A stretch of DNA of 34,217 nt from an uncultured Bacteroidaceae bacterium (GCA_905236985.1 CAJORF010000133.1:1-34217), one strand, 5' to 3'. Positions 26,129 through 33,725 are shown, counted from the stretch's first letter. Made by a program: numbers and translations. Notes: generated by a model not told the origin, from the sequence alone.

Positions 26129-27013
26129 TTACAACTGACTCTCGCTGATACTGAAAGTGTCGCCGCGGCTCATGTCACCTGTATTAAGGCCGAGTTTGAG
26201 CCATTTCATGCGCTGGGCACTGGTACCATGAGTGAAGCTTTCGGGCTGTGAGTAGCCACGGGCTTTCTCCTGTAGATAGTTGTCACCGATGACCTGAGCA
26301 CACTGGATGGCCTCCTGTAGGTCGCCGTCTTCGAGCGAGCCGAAGGTCTTGCCCTCATGATAGCCCCATACTCCAGCGTAGAAGTCGGCCTGCAACTCAA
26401 TGCGCACACTGACTTTATTGGCCTGTGTTTCATTCATCTTGGCCATCTGGGAATGGGCACTGTTGAGGGTGCCAAGGAGGTGCTGCACATGGTGACCGAC
26501 CTCATGTGCGATAACGTAGGCGTATGCAAAGTCGCCGTCGGCACCCAACGTCCGTTTCATATCCGAGAAGAAACTGAGGTCGATGTACAGAGCCTGGTCT
26601 GCCGAGCAGTAGAAAGGACCAACCTGCGCATTTCCTGCGCCGCAACCTGTCTGTACGCTACCTGTGTAGAGCACCATTTTGGGGGGAATGTACTCCTTAC
26701 CGAGCTGTGTCCTAAACACCTCGCTCCATACGTCTTCAGTGCTGGCGAGCACCTGTGATGCAAAGAGGGCGAGTTGCTGCTCTTCTTCGGTGAACTCACG
26801 ATCCTGCTGTGCACTGGTCGTGACGTTCTGGTTGGTGATGGCTTCAAGGCCGCCAGCCTGTTGGAATGCCTGGAACACATCGCCGCCGGACAGCCACGCC
26901 ATCAGGCAAGCAATGATGACACCTGCGAGACCGCCAATACCAGCCTTCGTTGATCCGCTCATGCGCCGACGGTCATCGACATTCGAGCTTTGTCTTCTTC
27001 CTGTTAAATCCAT
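26129..27013 (-). CDS. Neutral zinc metallopeptidase (YpfJ-like family)
   Basis: 294 residues. The zincin motif is HEVGHHVQ (H170, E171, H174) and lies in a context typical of the putative neutral zinc metallopeptidase family: an N-terminal RRR-basic segment, one membrane helix (about 24-42), DVWSEVF (94-100), CGAGNAQVGPFYCSADQALYIDLSFF (124-149), and after the motif RIELQADFYAGVWGYHE, where E and D probably provide the third zinc ligand, and the closing SFTHGTSAQRMKWLKLG. It is probably anchored in the inner membrane with its catalytic domain outside. Biological substrate unknown. Downstream SGNH gene follows after 38 bases. Confidence 0.92.
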   Translation of the reverse strand: MDLTGRRQSSNVDDRRRMSGSTKAGIGGLAGVIIACLMAWLSGGDVFQAFQQAGGLEAITNQNVTTSAQQDREFTEEEQQLALFASQVLASTEDVWSEVFRTQLGKEYIPPKMVLYTGSVQTGCGAGNAQVGPFYCSADQALYIDLSFFSDMKRTLGADGDFAYAYVIAHEVGHHVQHLLGTLNSAHSQMAKMNETQANKVSVRIELQADFYAGVWGYHEGKTFGSLEDGDLQEAIQCAQVIGDNYLQEKARGYSQPESFTHGTSAQRMKWLKLGLNTGDMSRGDTFSISESQL

Positions 27014-27019
27014 AAGATA

Positions 27020-27060
27020 AAAGACCCACCCCCGACCTCTCCCGTAATGGAGGGGAGCGG
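27020..27060 (-). repeat. GC-rich dispersed repeat (copy B)
   Basis: AAGACCCACCCCCGACCTC, then TCCC-GTAATGG-AGGGGAGCGG. It is the inverse of copies C and E. It lies immediately upstream of the metallopeptidase start codon (27013) and forms an inverted pair with copy C, about 85 bases away. Confidence 0.85.
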
Positions 27061-27145
27061 TTGCGCTTGGTCAGGAGTTTATAGGGCCATTTTTAATGGT
27101 TATTGATAATTAATTATTTTTGAATGATAACTTAGTAACTACCCG

Positions 27146-27192
27146 CAGGCTCTCCCCCTCCTTAACGGGAGGGGGCTGGGGGGTGGGTCTTC
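27146..27192 (+). repeat. GC-rich dispersed repeat (copy C), ending at the typA stop codon
   Basis: CCCCCTCC-TTAAC-GGGAGGGGGCTGG followed by GGGGTGGGTCTTCTA; the last bases CTA are the typA stop codon (TAG) on the minus strand. Its reverse complement aligns along its whole length with copy B. The spacer between B and C is AT-rich and holds the perfect palindrome ATAATTAATTAT (27106-27117) and a CCATT-TTT-AATGG hairpin (27088-27100). Confidence 0.88.
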
Positions 27193-28997
27193 TATTCCCT
27201 ATTTGCCCTCTTTCGTTCCAAGTGGTCGAGGATGATCTTGCGCATGCGCATACTCTTGGGCGTCACCTCCACGTACTCGTCCTCTTTGATGTATTCGAGA
27301 GCTTCTTCGAGACTGAGGATGGTTGCTGGGATGATGCGGGCCTTTTCATCGGAGCCGCTGGCACGCATGTTCGTGAGTTGCTTGTTCTTTGTCACATTGA
27401 TCACGAGGTCGTTCTCGTGGATGTGTTCACCCACTACCTGTCCAGCATAGACTTCGGTTTGCGGTTCGATGAAGAATTTGCCGCGATCCTGCAGGTTGTT
27501 GATAGCGTAGGCAAAAGCCGTGCCGCTTTCGAGGGCTATCATGGAGCCGGAGATGCGGCGCACGATGTCACCCTTGTACGGCTGGTATTCCTTGTAGCGG
27601 TGTGCCATGATGGCTTCGCCCTGTGAGGCCGTGAGGACGTTGGTTCTCAAGCCGATGATGCCACGTGATGGAATGAGGAACTCGATGTTCACACGGTCGC
27701 CCTGTGCATCCATAGATGTCATCTCGCCCTTGCGGCGCGTCACCATATCGATCATCTTTGAGGCAAACTCCTCGGGGACGTTAATTGTTAACTCCTCGAT
27801 GGGCTCGCAGCGTTCGCTTCCAACTTCCTTGTAGATCACCTGCGGCTGTCCCACCTGCAACTCGTAGCCCTCACGACGCATCGTTTCGATGAGCACGGAG
27901 AGGTGCAGCACGCCGCGTCCGCTGACAATCCAACGGTCGGTGTAGCCTTCGGGTATTTCTACGCGCAGTGCTAGGTTCTTCTCTAACTCCTTCATCAGAC
28001 GTTCGTGGATGTGGCGACTTGTACACCAGCGTCCTTCCTTGCCGAAGAAAGGAGAGTCGTTGATGGTGAAGAGCATGGACATCGTGGGTTCATCGATGCT
28101 GATGGTGGGCAGTGCTTCGGGAACTTCAGCATCGCAGATGGTGTCGCCGATTTCAAAGTTAGAGAGGCCGATGATGGCACAGATGTCACCGCTTGAGACA
28201 GCATCGATCTTCTGATGTCCCATGCCCGTGAAGGTGTGCAACTCCTTAATTTTGGTCTTCTCCTTCGAACCGTCGCGGTGAGCGATAGTAATGGCCATGC
28301 CCTCCTTCAGGGTTCCGCGATGTACACGTCCCACGGCGATGCGACCCGTGTAGGTCGAGTAGTCGAGGGATGTGATGAGCATCTGCGGGGTACCTTCGAG
28401 CTGTTCTGGGGCGGGAATATGCTCTATGATCTGATCGAGCAGGTAGAAGATATCGCCGGTCGGCGTCTGCCAGTCCTCGCCCATCCAACCCTGCTTGGCA
28501 GAGCCGTAGATGACGGGGAAGTCCAGTTGCTCCTCGGTGGCATCGAGCTCGCACATCAGGTCGAAAACCATCTCATAGACCTCTTCGGGCCGACAGTTAG
28601 GCTTATCTACTTTGTTGATGACCACGATGGGCTTCAATCCGATCTGAAGTGCCTTCTGCAGTACGAAACGCGTCTGAGGCATCGGCCCTTCAAAGGCATC
28701 GACGAGGAGCAGGCAGCCATCTGCCATATTCAGCACACGCTCCACCTCGCCGCCGAAGTCGGAGTGACCCGGAGTGTCGATGATGTTGATCTTGGTGCCT
28801 TTATAATTGATGCTGACGTTCTTGGAGAGGATGGTGATGCCACGCTCGCGCTCCAATTCGTTGTTATCCAGCATGAGCTCGCCTGTCTGCTGGTTCTCAC
28901 GAAAGAGATTGCCGGCAAGCAGCATCTTATCCACGAGCGTCGTCTTTCCGTGATCGACGTGTGCGATGATGGCGATATTTCTGATGTTTTGTTTCAT
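27192..28997 (-). CDS. typA: Ribosome-associated GTPase TypA/BipA
   Basis: 601 residues from ATG 28997; a frame with a TTG start at 29003 adds two residues but the ATG gives the standard MKQNIRNIAIIAHVDHGKTTL. TypA is an EF-G-like translational GTPase involved in 50S assembly and stress responses. G1 is AHVDHGKTT (about 12-20), G2 region ERERGITILSKN, G3 DTPGHSDF, G4 NKVDKP, followed by domains II, III and V and the BipA-specific C-terminal domain ending in KSMRMRKIILDHLERKRANRE. It has its own promoter (29060-29067). The stop codon TAG is the first codon of repeat copy C. Confidence 0.97.
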   Translation of the reverse strand: MKQNIRNIAIIAHVDHGKTTLVDKMLLAGNLFRENQQTGELMLDNNELERERGITILSKNVSINYKGTKINIIDTPGHSDFGGEVERVLNMADGCLLLVDAFEGPMPQTRFVLQKALQIGLKPIVVINKVDKPNCRPEEVYEMVFDLMCELDATEEQLDFPVIYGSAKQGWMGEDWQTPTGDIFYLLDQIIEHIPAPEQLEGTPQMLITSLDYSTYTGRIAVGRVHRGTLKEGMAITIAHRDGSKEKTKIKELHTFTGMGHQKIDAVSSGDICAIIGLSNFEIGDTICDAEVPEALPTISIDEPTMSMLFTINDSPFFGKEGRWCTSRHIHERLMKELEKNLALRVEIPEGYTDRWIVSGRGVLHLSVLIETMRREGYELQVGQPQVIYKEVGSERCEPIEELTINVPEEFASKMIDMVTRRKGEMTSMDAQGDRVNIEFLIPSRGIIGLRTNVLTASQGEAIMAHRYKEYQPYKGDIVRRISGSMIALESGTAFAYAINNLQDRGKFFIEPQTEVYAGQVVGEHIHENDLVINVTKNKQLTNMRASGSDEKARIIPATILSLEEALEYIKEDEYVEVTPKSMRMRKIILDHLERKRANRE

Positions 28998-29059
28998 GTA
29001 CAAAAAACTTTGGTCTTAAAATCTTGGTCGTTAAGCGCACAATACACGCTTTGCGGGTG

Positions 29060-29067
29060 CAAAGGTA
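29060..29067 (-). promoter_or_regulatory. typA promoter, -7 box TACCTTTG
   Basis: TACCTTTG followed by CACCCGCAAA on the minus strand, 62 bases before the typA ATG. AT-rich TTTACGA-type repeats lie just upstream. Confidence 0.82.
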
Positions 29068-29073
29068 GCTAAA

Positions 29074-29107
29074 TTTTACGATTTTACGATTTACTATTTA
29101 CAATTTT
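29074..29107. repeat. AT-rich tandem repeat upstream of typA (TTTTACGA type)
   Basis: TTTTACGA twice, then TTTACTA, TTTACAA and TTTTTT in tandem. It lies just upstream of the typA -7 box, where the -33 element would be. Related ATTTACAATT-like sequence occurs in the metK leader (4494-4528) and before dapB (about 8496-8515). Confidence 0.75.
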
Positions 29108-29130
29108 TTCTGAAGAGAGAGAAATTTGGC

Positions 29131-29180
29131 AAGTAAAAAGTGAAAAAGACAGAGCGAAAAATGAAAAATGGTGGCGAAAA
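29131..29180. repeat. Low-complexity GTGAAAAA/GCGAAAAATGAAAAATG sequence
   Basis: A purine-rich run made of GTGAAAAAG, GAGCGAAAAATG and AAAAATGG units between the divergent typA and rpsO genes. Similar runs are found at 2606-2640, 21950-21985 (minus strand) and, inside yfhO, at 31078-31112. No gene is seen in it. Together with 29074-29107 and the rpsO leader it makes up most of the 369-base region without a coding sequence. Confidence 0.6.
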
Positions 29181-29245
29181 CAGAAAAAAACACTTCAAAA
29201 TGGAAAAAACTTTCTACTTTCAATGCTCAACTCTCAACTTTTTTG

Positions 29246-29253
29246 TACCTTTG
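29246..29253 (+). promoter_or_regulatory. rpsO promoter, -7 box TACCTTTG
   Basis: TACCTTTG followed by CGCCCGCAAA. It starts an mRNA leader of about 105 nt before rpsO. Confidence 0.82.
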
Positions 29254-29264
29254 CGCCCGCAAAT

Positions 29265-29298
29265 CCCGAAAGACGGGTGCATTCGAGGGTGGGTGCAC
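29265..29298 (+). other. Structured leader of rpsO
   Basis: CCCG-AAAGA-CGGG (29265-29277) is followed directly by GTGCA (29277-29281) pairing with TGCAC (29294-29298). Ribosomal protein S15 represses its own mRNA through leader structures in several bacteria, with different folds in each; this could be the equivalent, but no match to a known S15 element is claimed. Confidence 0.45.
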
Positions 29299-29366
29299 GA
29301 CGATTGATGACGACGGCTCACCACCTGAAGGATGTAATGTCCAATTCTTTATCATCAAACAAACTT

Positions 29367-29636
29367 ATGTACTTAGATTCAGCTAAGAAGGCCGAGCTCT
29401 TCGAACAGTTCGGCGGCGGTGCCACCAACACAGGCAGCGCAGAGAGCCAGATCGCTCTCTTCACCTATCGTATCGCTCACCTCACTGAGCACATGAAGCA
29501 GAACCGCAAGGACCACAGCACCGAGCGTGCCCTCACTGGTCTCGTTGGTAAGCGTCGTGCCCTGCTCAACTACCTGAAGAAGCGCGATATCAACCGCTAC
29601 CGTGCTATCGTCAAGGCTCTTGGCCTGCGTAAGTAA
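29367..29636 (+). CDS. rpsO: 30S ribosomal protein S15
   Basis: 89 residues from ATG 29367, exactly the family length. S15 binds the central domain of 16S rRNA early in assembly. MYLDSAKKAELFEQFGGGATNTGSAESQIALFTYRIAHLTEHMKQNRKDHSTERALTGLVGKRRALLNYLKK is diagnostic (the HxxDxxSxRxL segment reads HSTERALTGLVGKRR). A frame extending upstream to 29223 would start before the promoter and is rejected. The leader is structured. A strong terminator follows at 29704-29733. Repeat copy D begins directly after the stop codon. No Shine-Dalgarno. Confidence 0.98.
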   Translation: MYLDSAKKAELFEQFGGGATNTGSAESQIALFTYRIAHLTEHMKQNRKDHSTERALTGLVGKRRALLNYLKKRDINRYRAIVKALGLRK

Positions 29637-29678
29637 AAAGATCCCCCCTGCCCCTCCCTTAAAGGAGGGGAGCGGGTC
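29637..29678 (-). repeat. GC-rich dispersed repeat (copy D), starting at the rpsO stop codon
   Basis: AAAAGATCCCCCCTGCCCC then TCCCTTAAAGGAGGGGAGCG and GGTC. Same orientation as copy B. It starts on the base after the rpsO TAA and forms an inverted pair with copy E, about 116 bases away. Confidence 0.85.
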
Positions 29679-29703
29679 ACTTTTCAAGAAGTGAGATTTA
29701 AAC

Positions 29704-29739
29704 GAAGTGAGAAGTGCTCGCACTCCTCACTTCTTGCTT
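29704..29739 (+). terminator. Rho-independent terminator after rpsO
   Basis: GAAGTGAG (29704-29711) pairs with CTCACTTC (29726-29733) and AGTGC (29713-29717) with GCACT (29720-29724), one A.C mismatch between them, loop TC, then TTGCTT. It sits between the two arms of the inverted repeat pair D/E. A direct repeat of its left arm (AAGAAGTGAG) lies at 29686-29695. Confidence 0.88.
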
Positions 29740-29763
29740 ATAAATAAAACTATTTCTATATCA

Positions 29764-32376
29764 ATGAGCAGTAATCTGTCTAATAGTAACCATTCTTCCC
29801 TCCCTAAAGGGAGGGGGTTGGGGTGGGTCTTCGACCTCCTGGCCATCCTTTTCTTCGTCAGCCTATCTTTTGCCTATTTCATCCATCCCGTCAGCGAAGG
29901 ATTAGTACTTACCGGCCACGACCACAGCGGTGGTGCTGGCGCAGCATCCGAAATGGAAGCTTATCGCAAGAGCCACGACGGCGAACGCACGCGCTGGACT
30001 AATACCCTCTTTTCGGGTATGCCCACCTATCAGATGGCTCCTTCGTACCCCTCCACCGACAAGCTTGTAAAGGTGGAGAATGTATATAAGCTTTGGTTGC
30101 CAGATTATGTCGTGCTGGTGTTCGTCATGCTGCTTGGCTTCTACATTCTGCTGCGTGCCTTTGATTTCAAGGCTTGGATGGCTGCCCTCGGTGCGGTGCT
30201 GTGGGCCTTCTCGAGTTATTACTTTATAATAATAGGTGCAGGTCACATTTGGAAGTTCTACACGCTGGCCTATATCCCGCCCACCATTGCCGGTATGGTG
30301 CTCTGCTATCGTGGTCGCTACGGCTGGGGACTGCTTGTCACATCATTCTTCATGGCATTGCAGATCCTATCGAACCATGTGCAAATGAGCTACTACTTTG
30401 CCTTCGTGATCGTATTGATGGCATTAGCTTTTATCCAGTCGTGCCATTGGCGTGACTGGATAAAAGGCTCCGCCGTCTTTGCCCTTGGCTGTCTCATCGG
30501 CATCGCCATCAACTCCTCCAACCTCTACCATACCTGGGAATACTCCAAGGAGAGTATGCGCGGGAAGAGCGAGCTGACGCAGAAGACCAAAGATCCTGCC
30601 GATCAGACAACGAGCGGTCTTGAACGTAGTTATATCACGGCATGGAGCTACGGAATCGGTGAGACTTGGTCACTGCTCGTGCCCAATGTAAAGGGTGGTG
30701 CTTCACAGCCTCTTACGCAGAGTAAGACGGCGATGTCAAAAGCCAACAGTACCTATTTGCCTGTCTATCAGAGCCTCGGTCAGTACTGGGGCGAACAACC
30801 TGGCACGAGTGGTCCAGTCTATGTTGGTGCTTTCGTGCTGTTCCTCTTCATACTCGGCCTCTTCATTGTCAAAGGTCCGATGAAATGGGCACTTTTGATA
30901 GCTACGCTGCTCTCTATCACGTTGGCATGGGGTAAGAACTTCATGCCTTGGACCGACTTCTTCCTTGACTATGTGCCCATGTACGATAAGTTCCGCACTG
31001 TAGCTTCCATCCTTGTCATTGCTGAGTTTACAATTCCGTTGCTCGCGATGCTTGCGTTGAGGGAAATTATTGATAGAGTGCAAAGTGACGGAGCGAAAAA
31101 AGAAAAATTAAGGTTACCGTTTTTCATTTCCCTTGGTCTTACAGGTGGTTTCTGTTTCCTCTTTTGGCTCATGCCCGATGTATTCTTCGGCAACTACATC
31201 AGTTCTTCGGAATCGCAGATGCTGACGAATGCGTCACAACAGGGCTATATTCCTCAGGAGATGCTGGCTCCCATCATGGCTAACCTCAATGAGATGCGTC
31301 GCGCCGTCTTCTGTGCCGATGCAGGGCGTTCGCTGCTCATCATCCTTGTGGGATGCGCTGTTCTCCTCGCGTTCTATTTTAAGAAGATCAAGGCGTGGGC
31401 GATGGTAGGCTGTCTCATCGTGCTGTGCACTGCCGATATGTGGGATATCAACAAACGTTATCTCAACGATACGATGTTCAGTGCCCCCCAGCCCGCTCAG
31501 CAGTTCTTCCAGAAAACCCCGACGGATGAAGCTATCCTTCTGGATACAGACAAATACTATCGCGTTGCCAATCTTGCTGTCTCTACCTTCAACGACAATA
31601 CGACCAGCTATTGGCACAAGAGTATTGGTGGTTATCACGCCGCCAAGCTGCGACGTTATCAGGAGCTCATCGAGGCACATATCCAGCCCGAGTTGATGGA
31701 ACTCTTCCAGGCCGTCAGCTCCACTGGCGGACAATTGGACAGCATCGCTGGCGACTCCCTCTTCCCCGTGCTCAATATGCTCAACATGAAGTATGCCATC
31801 CTGCCCCTGCAAGGCGGACAGACTGCTCCCGTCCAGAATCCGTGGGCGATGGGCAATGCCTGGTTCGTGGATCATGTCCTGCTTGTTGACAATGCTGATG
31901 AGGAATTGGCCGCGCTCGGTGCCGTTACTCCCAGAAATACGGCTATCGTTGACCGCCGCTTTAGTGAAGCCATTCCCGCAGCACTCATCAGCGCTGGAGG
32001 TATAACAGCAAAACAATCAGAGGCAGCAACAACTGATGCTTCCTCGGGAACAGAAGGAGGGGTATCCCTCGTTTCCTACGAGGCTAACGCCCTCACCTTC
32101 GAGGCAGAGACCGACACGGAGCGCCTCGCTGTCTTTTCGGATATCTACTATCCTGGTTGGCAGTGTACCATCGACGGTGAGCCCGTTGAGATCCTGCGCG
32201 CCGACTACGTTTTGCGTGCCGTGGTCATTCCAGCAGGTAAACATACCATTGCGTTCGCTTTCGATCCGCAAAGCCTGCATACCACCGAAGCCATTGCCAC
32301 GGCAGCCCTCATCGTCCTGCTGGTTCTGTTCCTGACGCTCATCGGCTTGGACGCATATCGCAGAAAACGTCAATAG
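29764..32376 (+). CDS. YfhO family membrane protein (GT-C-like) with repeat-derived N-terminal tail
   Basis: 870 residues from ATG 29764; an upstream start at 29707 would lie within the rpsO terminator. YfhO proteins are polytopic membrane proteins with a GT-C glycosyltransferase-like layout; in Firmicutes they are linked to glycosylation of teichoic acids, and the Bacteroidetes substrate is unknown. About 11-13 hydrophobic segments are seen (first at 21-40; last at about 838-860), with HPVSEGLVLTGHDHSGG after the first, then FSGMPTYQM. A soluble C-terminal beta-rich domain (about 590-835) contains SDIYYPGWQCTIDGEPVEILRADYVLRAVVIPAGKHTIAFAFDP, the characteristic YfhO ending. Residues 11-23 (SSLPKGRGLGWVF) are encoded by repeat copy E. 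Confidence 0.88.
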   Translation: MSSNLSNSNHSSLPKGRGLGWVFDLLAILFFVSLSFAYFIHPVSEGLVLTGHDHSGGAGAASEMEAYRKSHDGERTRWTNTLFSGMPTYQMAPSYPSTDKLVKVENVYKLWLPDYVVLVFVMLLGFYILLRAFDFKAWMAALGAVLWAFSSYYFIIIGAGHIWKFYTLAYIPPTIAGMVLCYRGRYGWGLLVTSFFMALQILSNHVQMSYYFAFVIVLMALAFIQSCHWRDWIKGSAVFALGCLIGIAINSSNLYHTWEYSKESMRGKSELTQKTKDPADQTTSGLERSYITAWSYGIGETWSLLVPNVKGGASQPLTQSKTAMSKANSTYLPVYQSLGQYWGEQPGTSGPVYVGAFVLFLFILGLFIVKGPMKWALLIATLLSITLAWGKNFMPWTDFFLDYVPMYDKFRTVASILVIAEFTIPLLAMLALREIIDRVQSDGAKKEKLRLPFFISLGLTGGFCFLFWLMPDVFFGNYISSSESQMLTNASQQGYIPQEMLAPIMANLNEMRRAVFCADAGRSLLIILVGCAVLLAFYFKKIKAWAMVGCLIVLCTADMWDINKRYLNDTMFSAPQPAQQFFQKTPTDEAILLDTDKYYRVANLAVSTFNDNTTSYWHKSIGGYHAAKLRRYQELIEAHIQPELMELFQAVSSTGGQLDSIAGDSLFPVLNMLNMKYAILPLQGGQTAPVQNPWAMGNAWFVDHVLLVDNADEELAALGAVTPRNTAIVDRRFSEAIPAALISAGGITAKQSEAATTDASSGTEGGVSLVSYEANALTFEAETDTERLAVFSDIYYPGWQCTIDGEPVEILRADYVLRAVVIPAGKHTIAFAFDPQSLHTTEAIATAALIVLLVLFLTLIGLDAYRRKRQ
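29795..29832 (+). repeat. GC-rich dispersed repeat inside yfhO (copy E)
   Basis: CTTCCCTCCCTAAAGGGAGG followed by GGGTTGGGGTGGGTCTTCGA. Same orientation as copy C and nearly identical in its G-rich half. It is translated as part of the cytoplasmic tail before the first membrane helix. Confidence 0.88.
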
Positions 32377-32435
32377 TACGGCTAACTATTTGACCGGGTC
32401 ATTTAGGCGGGTTTTTAAAAATTATGGCCGATTTC

Positions 32436-32466
32436 TTTGCCATTCAAGAAATTATGTGTAATTTTG
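32436..32466 (+). promoter_or_regulatory. rpsU promoter, TTTG -33 and TAATTTTG -7
   Basis: TTTG at 32436-32439, 19 bases, TAATTTTG at 32459-32466, then CACCCGCTTT. A small CGAC-TCT-GTCG hairpin (32478-32488) lies in the leader. Confidence 0.86.
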
Positions 32467-32533
32467 CACCCGCTTTTCGACTCTGTCGTAGCAAAATAAC
32501 CCTATTTACTCACTTAATCAAAACAAAATCAGC

Positions 32534-32725
32534 ATGATTGTAGTACCTGTTAAGGAAGGCGAGAACATCGAGCGCGCGCTCAAAAAGTTCAAGCGTAAGT
32601 TCGAGAAGACGGGTGTCGTGAAGGAACTCCGTCGTCGTCAGCAATTTGACAAGCCTTCAGTACTGAAGCGTCTGGCCAAGGAGCACGCTATTTACGTGCA
32701 GCAACTGCGCCGCATTGAAGACTAA
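32534..32725 (+). CDS. rpsU: 30S ribosomal protein S21
   Basis: 63 residues. MIVVPVKEGENIERALKKFKRKFEKTGVVKELRRRQQFDKPSVLKRLAKEHAIYVQ is a typical bS21. In Bacteroidetes ribosomes bS21 helps occlude the anti-Shine-Dalgarno end of 16S rRNA, which explains why their mRNAs seldom use Shine-Dalgarno pairing. There is no Shine-Dalgarno before this start (AAAATCAGCATG), unlike hpf three genes further on. It has its own full-consensus promoter and is followed by a separate promoter for the tyrosine recombinase. Confidence 0.97.
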   Translation: MIVVPVKEGENIERALKKFKRKFEKTGVVKELRRRQQFDKPSVLKRLAKEHAIYVQQLRRIED

Positions 32726-32758
32726 AAAGAAAAAAGAACTTAAAATTTTGCTGAATTA

Positions 32759-32790
32759 TTTGGCAGTCTGAAGAAAAACCTCTATTTTCG
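32759..32790 (+). promoter_or_regulatory. xerC/D promoter, TTTG -33 and variant -7 box TATTTTCG
   Basis: TTTG at 32759-32762, 20 bases, TATTTTCG at 32783-32790, then CGTCGG. The -33 and spacing are perfect, which supports the TTCG variant as a real -7 box. Confidence 0.7.
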
Positions 32791-32817
32791 CGTCGGTGAA
32801 CAAAGAAAAGAGGCATT

Positions 32818-33702
32818 ATGCTGCTCCAGTCTTTCTTCGATTATATGCGCTATGAGCGCGGGGCCTCGGAGAAAACCATCGAGGGATATCGAAGCGATTT
32901 GAAAGCGTTCGAGTCGTTTTACAAGAGCCTGGACAGCGCACTTTCCTGGGACATGATAGACGCCGATATGGCACGCGAATGGATCGTTAGCATCATGGAA
33001 CGTGGCGGAAAAGCCAGTTCCGTACAGCGGCGCCTGTCAGCATTGAAGTCCCTCTACCGTTTTCTACAGCTCAGGGGATTCGTTGGACATAACCCTGTTG
33101 CCGGAGTGACGGCACCCAAGAAGGAGCGTCCCCTGCCTACCTTCGTGCGCGAAGAGGAAATGGAGCACCTGCTTGAAGGCGAGGGGATGTTTCCCAACAC
33201 TTACGAGGGACGACGTGACCGCCTCATCATAGCCATGTTCTACGAGACGGGGTTGCGGCTGAGCGAACTGGTGGGATTGAATCTCGCCGACGTGGATGTC
33301 TCTGCGCAGGTGTTGCGTGTCATAGGAAAGGGGAACAAACAAAGAATAGTGCCCTTCGGGGGCGGTCTGTTACACCTTATTAATATATATATAGGGGAAC
33401 GGGCCACCCTGACAGCCGAAACGGGGCAATGTTTCTTTGTTACCCGCGAAGGACGGTGTCTGCGCCCCGATGAGGTTAGGACTATGGTGAAGCGACAGCT
33501 CGGCATGGTCACGCTGCAGCAGAAACGCACACCACATGTGCTCCGCCACACCTTCGCTACCTCGATGCTCAATCACCAGGCAGACTTGCAATCCGTGAAG
33601 GAACTGCTGGGCCATGAGAAGCTCTCCACGACAGAGATCTACACCCACACCACCTTTGAGGAGCTCAAGAAAGCATACGACACAGCCCACCCAAGGGCAT
33701 AA
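32818..33702 (+). CDS. Chromosomal tyrosine recombinase, XerC/XerD type
   Basis: 294 residues, the size of XerC/D. These recombinases resolve chromosome dimers at dif. The N-terminal core-binding domain (1-95) is standard (YMRYERGASEKTIEGYRSDLKAF). All catalytic residues are present: R147 (GLRLSEL), K171 (IGKGNKQR), H240 and R243 (HVLRHTFAT), H266 (GHEKLSTTEIYTH) and nucleophile Y275. The start has a weak AGAGG. Its location between rpsU and hpf is a conserved Bacteroidetes neighbourhood, so it is a housekeeping gene rather than the integrase of a mobile element. XerC and XerD cannot be told apart safely; Bacteroidales annotations use both names here. Confidence 0.92.
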   Translation: MLLQSFFDYMRYERGASEKTIEGYRSDLKAFESFYKSLDSALSWDMIDADMAREWIVSIMERGGKASSVQRRLSALKSLYRFLQLRGFVGHNPVAGVTAPKKERPLPTFVREEEMEHLLEGEGMFPNTYEGRRDRLIIAMFYETGLRLSELVGLNLADVDVSAQVLRVIGKGNKQRIVPFGGGLLHLINIYIGERATLTAETGQCFFVTREGRCLRPDEVRTMVKRQLGMVTLQQKRTPHVLRHTFATSMLNHQADLQSVKELLGHEKLSTTEIYTHTTFEELKKAYDTAHPRA

Positions 33703-33725
33703 CTTAATACTCACACATTAAAGAA

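Noticed and set aside
29223..29366. N-terminally extended S15 starting at 29223
   Set aside because: It would start upstream of the rpsO promoter box, and the S15 core begins at ATG 29367 with the correct family length.
32818..33702. Tyrosine recombinase as sign of an integrated mobile element next to a tRNA gene
   Set aside because: The protein has XerC/D length and lies in the conserved rpsU-xer-hpf-tRNA-Tyr neighbourhood; no att-like direct repeats or cargo genes are seen, and the tRNA-Tyr is intact.
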